NCBI GenBank assembly: GCA_026874595.1
Contig: CM049319.1
Location: 52,528,917-52,592,916, forward strand
Length of the DNA stretch: 64,000 nucleotides
Direction: 5' to 3'
DNA from: Sipunculus nudus
Lineage: Eukaryota; Annelida; Sipuncula; Golfingiida; Sipunculidae
This document shows positions 40,801 to 52,800 of this stretch, in pieces. Made by a program: the position numbers and the translations under genes. The notes below the pieces were generated by a model. That model did no database searches and was not told where the DNA came from. It saw only the letters and a program-made list of their open reading frames with translations. The stretch's first letter is position 1, and each line of letters begins with the position of its first letter.

Positions 40801-43800
40801 AGTTTTAATAATGAATAAAAATAATTAAATTATATTGTTCTATACTATTAGGGATTATATGAAGAAAATTAATGATTGACAAAGATGCACTTGATAATAT
40901 AAATCTAAATTCCCAGGTCTTTTCTAAGTGTTTCAAGTTGTTAATTTATATTTATTTCAAATTTTTAAATTTTACTCAGACAAGTACTGATTAAAGATGT
41001 CAATATGTTTCACTTATGACATTCAGACACATGGCTGTAACAGCTGTCACTAAACTATGTAAATAATCAAAATTTATATTACTGGTTCCTATATTTCAGT
41101 TAATAAATTAAACTTGCCCATCTCTAGTTTTCTCCTTGTATAATTTACAGGGTATTCTTATCCTTGGGTTATTTTTTACACATATAATGGTTTCATAGCT
41201 GAAATACTTCAATTTTTTTCTGATACATTTTTTTTAATAAAAAAATTTGAATATGATAAAAAATCAAATCTTAGACAAGTTCTCTTTATGATTTCTGTAC
41301 TGTTAATAATTGTCAAAAGACTCTTGCTATGTCTAGTGTAGATTGATGTGAAGGTAGTCCAAATTGAATATGATAGTTTTATTTTTGAATATAAATAAAG
41401 TTCATAAAACCAGGTACTTATGATCATTATTTAAATTTGTGATATTTGTTTATTCTTGATTCTCTAGAACTTTGTTTGGCTGAAACTGAACAAATACCAG
41501 ACATGGTGCAGTACTTTGCAAGTGTATTTGAATGCAAATATGAATATGTACTCCATAATTTCATGTATAAGTATAGGAATACAGGTAAAAATGAAAGTAT
41601 TTGAATACAAATGCATTCATAAATATATTCTATAGTATTATTTTAATAATCATTTATTTCTATAATATTTTTAAAAAATCTTTGATGTAAAAAACATGAT
41701 ACTGTTATGATTTTTAATTTAAATTATATTTGACACAATATTTGTTATTAATTTCTTTTCAAATAATTCTGCTGCAATGTAGGTAAAGTTTTATCGCCAA
41801 GTCGAAACCTGTGTGATAATAGCACACCATTTCCAACTGTAAATAATATTAATGACATCAATCCTCTTCCCTGTCTCCAAGGATATTATCAAAATCTTAC
41901 ATAACTTGAGTTAAACACCGTCAACTCATAATAGAGCTTTTATTACCTCACAAAACCAGCCTTTGCCTACCTCCTCTTCCAAATCATATTTTGTGATCAT
42001 ATATAACAGCTGAGCACCGTGACCCATTGGTCCCTTGTGTTAATGTATAGTAACATTTTTAAACCTGGAAAAAAAATGATGAAATGAAAAAAAAATTATT
42101 GCAAATATTGTTAATGTTTCCTGACTCAGTAGAATATAACTTGAAATGATTTGCTTTATTTCTCCATCTTTCTACCTGTATTAAATATTTAATAATTATG
42201 AATAAACTTTTTTTCCTGTAAGCACTGTTGAATTAAAATTCTAATCCTGTTTGTATTTAAAAGGGTGTTGTAATCTTGTTAATCCAACCGTCCCCTTCCC
42301 CCACCCCACTGAGTCCGTGCTCCTTGGCACTATTGCAACTGCATTATTAAAAGAAAACATATTAATATATTATCCCATATGTATATGCATGGGTGTTGTA
42401 ACTCCCACCTTCCCCTTCCCGCACCCCACTAAGTCCTTGCTCCTTGGCACTATTGCAACCTCATAAAGTTTAAGAAAATATATTAATATATTATCCCGTA
42501 TGTATATACAAGGATGTTGTAACTCTCACCATCCCCTTCCCCTACCCCACTGAGTCCTTGCTTCTTGGCACTATGAACAGTAGTTCTATTGCAACAACAA
42601 TAAATTTAAGAAAATATATTAATATATTATTAATTAAAAAAAATGTATACAGAGAGACTGAGGCATTAGAACTCCCATCATAACCCCCCCCCCCCCCTTC
42701 CCCTCATTGAGTCCTTCCATCTGTAGAGTGGGGACATTTTGGCAACTATATACATATAAATTAGAAAAAAAAGTTTTATTTAAAAAATTGGATCTCATTA
42801 GACAAAACTGTTGAACTGTCAACAGCTTATCATAAAGGTAACCAATGGAAATGTATAGTCAGATCTCAAATTTTTTTTTCAACAATTTCTTTAAGCATAT
42901 CAACCAACCATGGCCTAGATTACATCTTCCTCTCAGACTTTATCTATATTTCATAATATTTTAGATTTTAACCTTCCAGTTGTTAAAATACTGTTGAATG
43001 CTCCGTCCCCCCCCCCCCCCCACCCCTCTCTCCTCTCTTTCTCCTTGTCTCACTATATCCACCCCTTTGATGCCCTCACTGTACCCTTCTCCGAACCCAA
43101 TCCCAATGTCAGCCTCAGGAAACAAGACCAAGATGAATCAGATATATTCATATTTTTATATTTTGTATAACTATTTGTCCACAGTCTTAACAATAAAGAG
43201 ACAAATCCAACACTACTGTGGGACACCTTAAAATGTCAAATAAGAGGTGAAACTATAGCTTATGCAGTATACAAAAAAAATTAAAATCACAAAAAATGAA
43301 ACATTTAGAAAAGATAATTCACGACTTACAAAATTTATTCAATACAACAGGTGATACTAAAGACCGAGAAAATTGGGAGGAAGCAGTGAACAAAAATAGA
43401 CAATTAATAGAAGAAAAAACCAGAGGGGCAATAGTGAGATGTAGAACCAAATGTTACTCAGAGGGAGACAAACCAACTAAATACTTTCTCAATTTGGAAA
43501 AAAGAAATTACAATCAAAAATCCATACTAAAACTTAAAGATCAACATGGTGAACTAATATCAGAACACAAAGATATTTTAAAAGAAGAAATCTGATTTAA
43601 TAAAAAACTGTATACAGCTAGGGAAAAGCTTAATAGCTCAAATAGAAATTTTCTTTCACCAGAATATCTTAAAACTCTGAATGAAGATGAAAAGGAATTA
43701 TGTGAAGAAGAATTTAAAGAGGAAGATATTAAATCTACAATTGATTCAATGTCTCTCAATAAATTTTCAGGTCCTGATGGATTCCCAGTTGAGTTCTACA

Positions 43801-46800
43801 AAACATTCTGTGGGGATTTAAAAGAACACTTTATAAATGCTATTAATTATTCCTTTGAAACAGATTGTCTTCCAATAACTATGCGTCAAGAAGTTATATG
43901 CCTCATTCCCAAGAAAGGAAAAGACCAACTTTATTTGAAAAACTGGCGCCCTCTCTCTCTTCTTAATACAGACTATAAAATAGTAGCAAAAACATTAGCT
44001 AACAAACTTAAATTAGTTTTACCATCCTTAATACACTCCGATCAAACTGGATTCATGAAAAATAGGTTTTTTATTGGAGAAAATATTATTAAAATTACAG
44101 GCATGATCTCTTATTTAAAAGAAATTAATAAAGGCGGTTATTTACTATCAGTAGATTTTGAAAAAGCTTTTGACCAATTAGAATGGCCTTATATTCAAGA
44201 CACTCTTCAAATACTTAACTTTGGAACTAAATTTAGGAAGTGGATTGATTTATGATACAGCAACATTCACAGTTGTGTATTAAACAGAGGCTTGGCAACA
44301 GAATTCTTTCCAGTTACCAGAGGTGTAAGGCAGGGTTGCCCCCTTTCCCCTTACCTGTTTATTTTGGCAGCAGAAACATTAGCAACAGAAATAAGGAACA
44401 ACTGTAACATAAGAGGAGTAACAATAAATCAGAAGGAACATAAAATATACAACATGCCAATGATACAGTTCTAACCTTAACAGGGGGGCCTGAGTCAGTA
44501 CAAGAAACCTTAAAAGTATTCTCTGATTTTGAACAAATATTGGGACTCAAAGTAAATATAGAAAAAACAATAATAATGCCAATAACTGCTAATACGCAAA
44601 ACCAAGATACCATAAAAAAATCTAGGTTTACATTGGTGTACCAATCCTGTAAAAAATCATAGGAATCTATATTCACCAAGAATGGAAAAAATGATAGAGA
44701 TCAACTATAAAGAAATCCTAAGTAAGATTAAATACTTGGAGTAACAGAATGATGTCTCTTTCAGGTAGAATAACTATTGTAAAAACACTTATAATCACTC
44801 AATTAACCTATTTATTCTTAGTCCTACCAAGTCCTCCAAACAATTATATTAAAGAGATTGAAAAATTAATATTTAAATTTATCAGGAACAACTGGCCAGA
44901 TAAAGTTAAAAGATCTACAATCATTGCACCAAGAAATAAAGGAGGGCTCAATATGATTCATCTTCCATCTAACATACAATCTTTAAAAATTTCATGGGTT
45001 AAATGGTTCCTCAGTGGCCCTTTAGAAAATGGATGGAGACAGATTATTAACGTACAATTTAAAAACTTGGTTCAGTTATTTTTAAATGTAATTTGAAAGA
45101 ACATGACATACATAGCTTTAGTGACTCATGTGATCCATTCTGGAAAGATGTGCTTCACCATTGGTGCAAATATAATTTTAACAAGACAGTTAAACCAGAC
45201 GAAATTCAATCACAAACATTATGGTATAACTCTCATATAAAGGTTAAAGATAAAGTAATTTTTTATAAGAAACTACATACTGCAGGTATCAACACTCTTT
45301 CTGACATAACAAAAAAAAATGGGTAATTATCTTGCATTTTTGACATATAAAGAATTCATTAACAAATACAAAGTTAGTACAAACTTTATAAAATATGCAG
45401 GTTTAGTGAACGAAATTCCAACTTGAAAATAAGCCAAAGTGAACTTTGTTCTTTTTGTAAAAAGGAAAAAGAAACTTACTTACATATATTTTATCGCTGT
45501 GAGGTGACCCATAATTTATTAGTAACATTTAAGAGCTGGTTAAAAGACCTGGAACAACTTTTAAACTTAAGTAATACATTAACAGAAACAATATTAATAC
45601 TCAACACCTCAGGCAACAGCTAACTTGATACTCTATTATTGTTACTAAAATATTATATATATACATGTTAATGTAGAGGGAAATTACCAGTATTCTCTGT
45701 GTATAAAACATATGTCACACAAAATTATAAAATTGAAGAACATATTGCAAGGACGACAGGTAAAATGGTGACACATATTCAAAAGTGGAAAAACTTTCAA
45801 ACCATACACATAGGAAACGAATAATACAGTATAAAGAAAACAAAATATTTACCCCACATTCAGAGCATTTTTACTTTTGTAATGTACCTTGTCATTTGTA
45901 TTTGTATGTATGTATATGTATTGTCACTGTCATTACACTGTCACGATGTATAATGTACTTTGCTATATGAAACTTATGTTTATAATAAAAAAAAAACTTA
46001 AAAAAAAAAACTATTTGTCCATGTACCTATGTACATGCCAGAAATTATGTCAGTATTGTGTAATATGTAGACATGTTGGGCATCAAAATAATCTACCTTG
46101 TCAAGACAGAAGAGATTTATGTCATACAATCACAAATTCATAAATCCTCTCATTAGCATAGTTAGTCATAATATTATATTTGTCAAATTGAAATCTTGCA
46201 GACTTCATACACTACAAATCCTTCAACAAAAAGTCTTATCATCATTCTACCACTACTAAGTATACTGTCATTGCATTAATATTTGCTCAAATATAATCGT
46301 TATTTTTAACCCCTCCCAAATAAATAAAAAATAAACCACTATATTTTACTCCTTATTAATCCATCAGTCAGGTTATTTCATATATCATATACTCACATAT
46401 TACATTATATTTCTGTATAATAACCCAACATGTCCATGATATTCATAAGCTTTATCAGATATAGTATCACAATGGTGATACATTTATAGTACAATCAATA
46501 TCAGCTGAACACCATGACCCATGGGTCCCCTGTTTAGTTATAGTTCATACCTCTTTTTTTCAGACAAACAGGTCTCATGACGGTATAAGGTCAGATGACA
46601 GTTTCAGTCATGATTAAACCTTTGCATAGTACCATGTAATAAGTGCCATTAAGATGCTATATTATAAAAATTATGTTGCTTGTTAACATTCATTTTTCTG
46701 TTCTTGTATGTTGTAAGTATTTTGCTGTATGACCTGGTATTGTGGGTGATTACACACCAAGGTCCCGCAGGTGCATTTGTCACCAGGCTTGGTTAACACC

Positions 46801-49800
46801 AAGATATTAAATGAAAGGAAGCATGTGATATTGCCCTGTCACATAGTCCGGAATGGAATTCTGCAGATCAACTTATACTTAGAGTTAAGCTAGCATTTTA
46901 AAAAATGACAGTTACCTCCAACAAAAAAACTATTAAAAAGAAACATGGCTAAACAGGAAATTCGTGAATTCTCTTTTGTTATAGAACATGGAGAAAAGGC
47001 CCCACATCAGATTGGAGGTGATGGGTGGAATCCTTCATCAGCGGCTATTGTTCTCGGACGATCCCACCAAGTTAAATATCAGCCCAGAAGAATGTGTGTT
47101 GTTTAATGACGGCAGCAAGTCCTCTGGCTGTGCCAGAGAGGAGTTTAAACCTTACGTAAGTCATTACAAACTCTCCAGGATTAAGGTAGCATCTGGGGGG
47201 GGGGGGGGGGAACCAAATTCAGAATCAGCCAAAAGGTCATTTATGATTAATATAGAACCCTTGAAGTAAATATTATTTTTTAACCTGGTACAGTTCATGT
47301 TAGTATACATATGTTTTTTTAATTTTTATTTTCATGTGATATTCTAACATTAAAATTTTTTTTTCAAATTTTTAAATAGTATTCTATAGTGTGCACCCAG
47401 TTGCAGCAAACCATTTTTAGCAGACCAATATCAAATTACATTATAATATTTGAAAAGTGTTTTTTTTTTCACTATTGTGTGTATTATTTCATTAAAAAAG
47501 AAGTTTAAAATGTCCATTCAATTATTTTTATTTCAATTTCAATTTTTAAGTAGATAAGAGAGAAAAAAGACAGAGAAAAAAAAACCACTTTTGAGATATT
47601 GTATCGTAGCTTTACATGAGCCCACTTAAAGGTGGCTTGATGTTACAGCATGGATGATCGAAATAGGGTACTGTTTAAATTATTTTTTTAAATTTATGTT
47701 ACAGAATTGAAATATATGTATACTGTCATCAAGAACATTGTACCAGCTTTAAAATAATGTATACTTGATGGGTCACATGTGGAATTAAAACAACTTTTGG
47801 ATTGATTTTAATGTATGTTTTTTCCCCGAGCTATGCTACCTTGACAGGGATAATAGTAGACACTAATACAGGTGTATCAGAGATGGTTTAGCGCCCCATT
47901 TACTACACTCATTCACCAGTATCATTGACATTCATTTATAAATGTATATTGTCTGTTTCTCAGGGAGATGCCCATTAAAAATATTTCACAGGGAGATGCA
48001 AATTTTTAAAATATTCTCAGGTCATTTCTGCAAACTAAGTTGCCATGAAAGAATGAGGCATAGGCCTTATTGACTGGAACCAAACCTGTCAATACTAAAC
48101 CAGTCTGTTGCTAAACAGACTATTTAAGAAACACATTAAAATAAGTATCGAAGAAACCTGTATGTACTTTTACATCTCCATTTCATTGGTTAAGATCATT
48201 AGTCACATGAAGAGTGTATTAGATTTGAAAGCTGTTGGTTGCATGGTTTTTGTAATAATTATTCTAAAAAAAAGTAACTATCAATATGGGGTTGGAAATT
48301 ACAACCAAAGGGAATCACTTTTCTACACAATCCAGAAAAGGGGTGTAAAATCCGGAAGGTTGTAAAATATAAATGTTGGTTTTTGTCATAAACTTCGTGA
48401 CAAAAATAGACAAGTTTCAGTGGGCACTTCCAGGGGGAACAGACTATAGAAGACTCTCAGGGAGACTTTTAACTGCCCCATGGTAACAAGGGACATTATT
48501 TATTCATTCAGTACCAGTCCTTGCTTTTGTTACATTCTGTAGTATTTGTATAATCTTCATGGGACAGCCTTGTGTAAAACCCATGCAACATTATAACCAA
48601 TAAGCAATGATATATTATGATGTTAGTCTAGACAGGCTGTGGTTTAACCTCACTCTAAAATATGGTAGAATGGGTCAGTCTTCATTTAATGTAAGAGAAA
48701 TTGGAGTTTTGGGTAGCACCTGTATTGCACTTGGCATATAATTATGGTGATTTGTAACCATGGTAATGTATAACTATGGTGATATGTAACCATGGTGATG
48801 TAAAACAACGGTGATATGTAACCCTGACAATATGTAATTCTGGTGATATGTAACAATTGGTGAGGGCTACTGACAGGAATATATTTGTTTTATTGCATGC
48901 ACAGATCTGGGAAGGGCTCCACTAACCGCCCATCCACATCTTGCCATTTAGTTCCATCAGTAAGTATTGCTGTTATATATACGCATGTAAAAAAATGAAA
49001 ATAAATTGCTTTGATCTTTTCCTGTCAGTCTTCTGTCCTGCAATGATGTGTTCAACCAGCCAGACATTTGCAGGGCAAAATCTCAGAACTATTTGACCAA
49101 GAAATTTCTAGCATAATATCTGGACAGGTCCTGGTGAAATATCCTTGGAAACCTTAAATAAGCTCATGGTGATGTATATTCTTCAAGCTACATGATTTTT
49201 GGCACCTTGAAATTCAGATAAAATTTGCAATGGGATGACAGATGTAAAATAATATACCTCATCAGAGCTAGATATTAAGGGTTAACTGCTTGCCCCAGGC
49301 AAGTAAAAGTTTCAGAAAATGGTGGCAGGGCAACCAAAAGTTGGTTCCTACCTGCCTGACTGGGCAAGTGGGTGCAACTTAAACCTTAACACAAAAGCCT
49401 GTGTCTTGACATTCCTTAAGTTAGACACATTCTTTTTCAGTAGAAGTTAATTCATATTGCATTGCCTCTAGCTCAAATTACCTGCATGTTTTAATCTGTG
49501 CAAATTCTAAAGAGAACTCTTGTTAACAAAACATTTGAATATGTTTATTGTTGCAAAATAGTCATGCAGATCAGATTTTTATGGGACAAGTAAAAATACA
49601 TGTAGGTTAAGTAAAAGCTAGTTGTCACTTGCCCTACTTGGCAAGTACTTTGAAAAGTTAGAGTAAAGCCCTGCTCATTTACATGTATAGTCACCATGCA
49701 ATATATGTACAAAATAAGCCCAAATCAGCTCTGTAAAAATTTTATTAACAAGTATGATGTTTCCCTATAATTGATACATTTTTGAAAAAATTCATATAAA

Positions 49801-52800
49801 GCAGCAATTTCTCAGTAACTTATGCACAGATTGTCTTGAAATTTCACATTCTCCCATGTTGCTGTCAATTGTTAATTGTTAATATTGTAATTTAATTTTT
49901 GGTCCTTAAAAATGATATTCAAGTTATGTGAAAACATGTTATGTTTTCATTTATATCATTGTCTGTTATTTATATATTAAAGGAAACCTAGGTAGGAGAT
50001 ATAATAATTTACACATTCTGTTACGCTTGTTTATTCATGTATATTACCCCATATAATATGAGACCATTACTAGTCTCATTAGCTACGATATATTATATTT
50101 TCAATGTGTATTTTCTAAATGGAGCACTTTGAATGCATAGTTGATGAATTGGTTTAACATTGAGGTACAACTTTAACATTTTTGTTAAAACAAGAATCTT
50201 ATGTTATTCAAATATTTGGTTTTTTTTTTGGTGGTATATGCAATAATTTCTGCTTTGGTTTATCTTCCAGGATTTTGCAGAAATGATTGATAACTTGAAT
50301 AACATGGACCTGTCAACATTAGCTTATAATCATTATGTTACAAAACAATCACTGATGAACAAAGAGAAAATACAGCTGGAAGAGGAACATAAACAACAAA
50401 AACGTAAATCTAGTCAAGAAAATAAAAAATGTCCTACATCTGCCGTGAAATGTAAAAAATTGAGAGTACCTGTTGATACAGAGGAGGGAAACTGCAACCA
50501 AGCGGAGAGGGTTGTAAAGACTTGTAGGGGGGAGCAGATGGGCAGATCATGTAATGATAACCAAAAACAGCGGAAGAAAGAGACTGGACAGAAAACTAAC
50601 AAGCATGCCTCCCAGAGAGCTTCTAATAAAAGTAAACAAGACATAAAACGTGTTAAAACCACAAAGAAAGAAAGGAAGAAAGGAGATGCAACAGTTAAAA
50701 TCACCAACCATGCCAAAGACAGGTACGCTGCACAAAAGAAGATTCAGAGAGAGCAATTCAGGCCTTCAAAAGAGTTACTTGAAGACGACTATTCAGACCT
50801 GGAAGATGAACCTGTGGTAGTTTTTGAGGAAAATTTGGAAAACATGGCTAATCATTTCAGAATACCAAAAGACTTTGCAAGAAGATTATTGGAGGTTTCT
50901 TTGGACGATTCAATACAAATGCTGTATCAATATTGGAAAGACCACGGTTACGAAGGGCCAAACAGTAATCAGGAGGACGAGTGTGCTGCACACTCTCCAC
51001 ACAGACCAACAGAATGTGATGGAGCTGCTGATCAGCAGACAGAGAACGTGGAGAGTGGGGAGGAAGGACAGCAATCAGACAGCCAAACAGTAACCTGCTC
51101 GCAAGCAGGGTCCAAGTTTGATGTACGGCAGATCCTCGGTAAATATTCTCCTAATCAGTTGTACTCACCTAACCAGATGTCTGCAATTGACCTTTATCAT
51201 CAATGAATGAAAGGGAACCCTACAAGTTACCATTAATAGTAAATAATAAATCATCTTTCTCATGCATTTTCTCAAACAGAATGTGTTTATCTTTCTCAAA
51301 TTCACAGGGATGATTGGTGCCTGTGAGACCTCTTACCCTATTGATTTATAAACCCATCTAAAAACCAATAGGGCCAACAGAGCAGGAATGCCATTGTCCG
51401 TTCGTTAACTAATGCTAAAAAAACATCTGATCTAGCAGCGCAAATTTTATGGAAGAATCAAACAGTCAAACTTTATCGGATTGAGCTGATTTAGGTGCCA
51501 TCTGCATGATTCTGCAATTTACAGGGGAAAGCTAGAAAACCTATAAAAATCTTCTATTCTGAAACTGTCAAGCCAAATTGTGTAATATTTCACAGAAATA
51601 ATTCCAGGAATGAGCTCTATCAAATTTGTTTGAATTATTCCAGTTTGATGATTTTTGGCTGAGTTACAAATAGCTGAACTTAGTCAATTGACCAAATAAG
51701 CATACTAAAATTACAATCTCAGAAAAGTTTGGAGCTATCATCACCAAATTTTATGCAGATGTTTGTCACAGGACTTATATTTGAAATTGAGTTTTTTTGT
51801 GGCACATCTGCATGGACCTGTTTTTTTATGGGGGGGACCAGTAATTTAGCCTCTTTCAGCCACAACTGTAAAAATCTGTTGTTGATGAAACTGTAAGGCT
51901 AAATGGTTTAATATTTCACAAGAATGATCCTAGGATAGGGTTCACTCAATTGTTTAAGAATAGATCTGGTTCATTGATTTTTTGGTAAAATTATAGAAAG
52001 CTGAAGCTGGTCATGCAGTGAAGTAAGCTTATATCAAATGGAGGGCTGTAATAGGCATGTTTTATTATTCTAAACATTTTGGTAAAAAAAAGTCTTATAA
52101 ATATGTCAACTTGAAAATACATCGTAGCCAAAGTCTTAAGGTATGTATAAACAGATGTGGTAACAGGACAAGATTTTGTCTGTATCTCTCAATAGCTTGG
52201 CAGACTGCAAACTATTTCAGATTTGGCAACAGGCCAAGAGTTTAGCCAGTAGAATCTGTATCTATTTATAGCTTAAGCAGACTGTCATTCTGTCAACTGA
52301 GCCAGATTTGGCAACAGGCCAAGAGTTAAGTTAGTGCAGTAACCACACCTGGGATAACTGCCTTGGTCAGCTAGGCTTGGTCAGCAAGTGCACCTAACTC
52401 AGGAGAAGTTTTATGTATTGGCCTAAAATTTTGGCATGTACATGCATCTATGATGGCTTTTTCATTTGCCAGTGCTTATTTCTCAGCAGTTATTTGACAT
52501 ATCAGCTTGAAATTGTTCATGTCCATACATCTCAGAAAGCTTTGTCATATACCAGACTGGTTGCACCAACTACAGTTGCTTTTGCATAGCATGCATCTGT
52601 GCCATTATCATAGGAGTGATGTGGGTGCAATTGATGCTTGTACTCACGTTTAAATGTTTTAGTACTTGCTTTGTTCATACATATAAAGTTATCAGGGAAG
52701 CATTAAACATAATGTATATCCCATTGCACAGGTTCACATAAGGCCTGTAGGCCTTTCTAGATGACGCTTTGATTTATCTTGTAGATAATTTGCGGTAATA

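Noticed and set aside
48915-48959. Possible extra TTC17 exon between a cag acceptor and gtaagt donor
   Set aside because: In the phase required (0) it contains a TAA, and skipping it keeps a perfect frame from 47155 to 50271.
50414-50756. Minus-strand frames of 100 and 69 codons with hydrophobic stretches
   Set aside because: They are antisense shadows of the lysine-rich TTC17 exon (AAA/AAG read as TTT/CTT).
51139-51206. TTC17 ending at the stop at 51204
   Set aside because: The donor CTCG/gtaaat joined to 52962 restores clear TTC17 sequence (FWSSWVSAS); read-through could only be a minor isoform.
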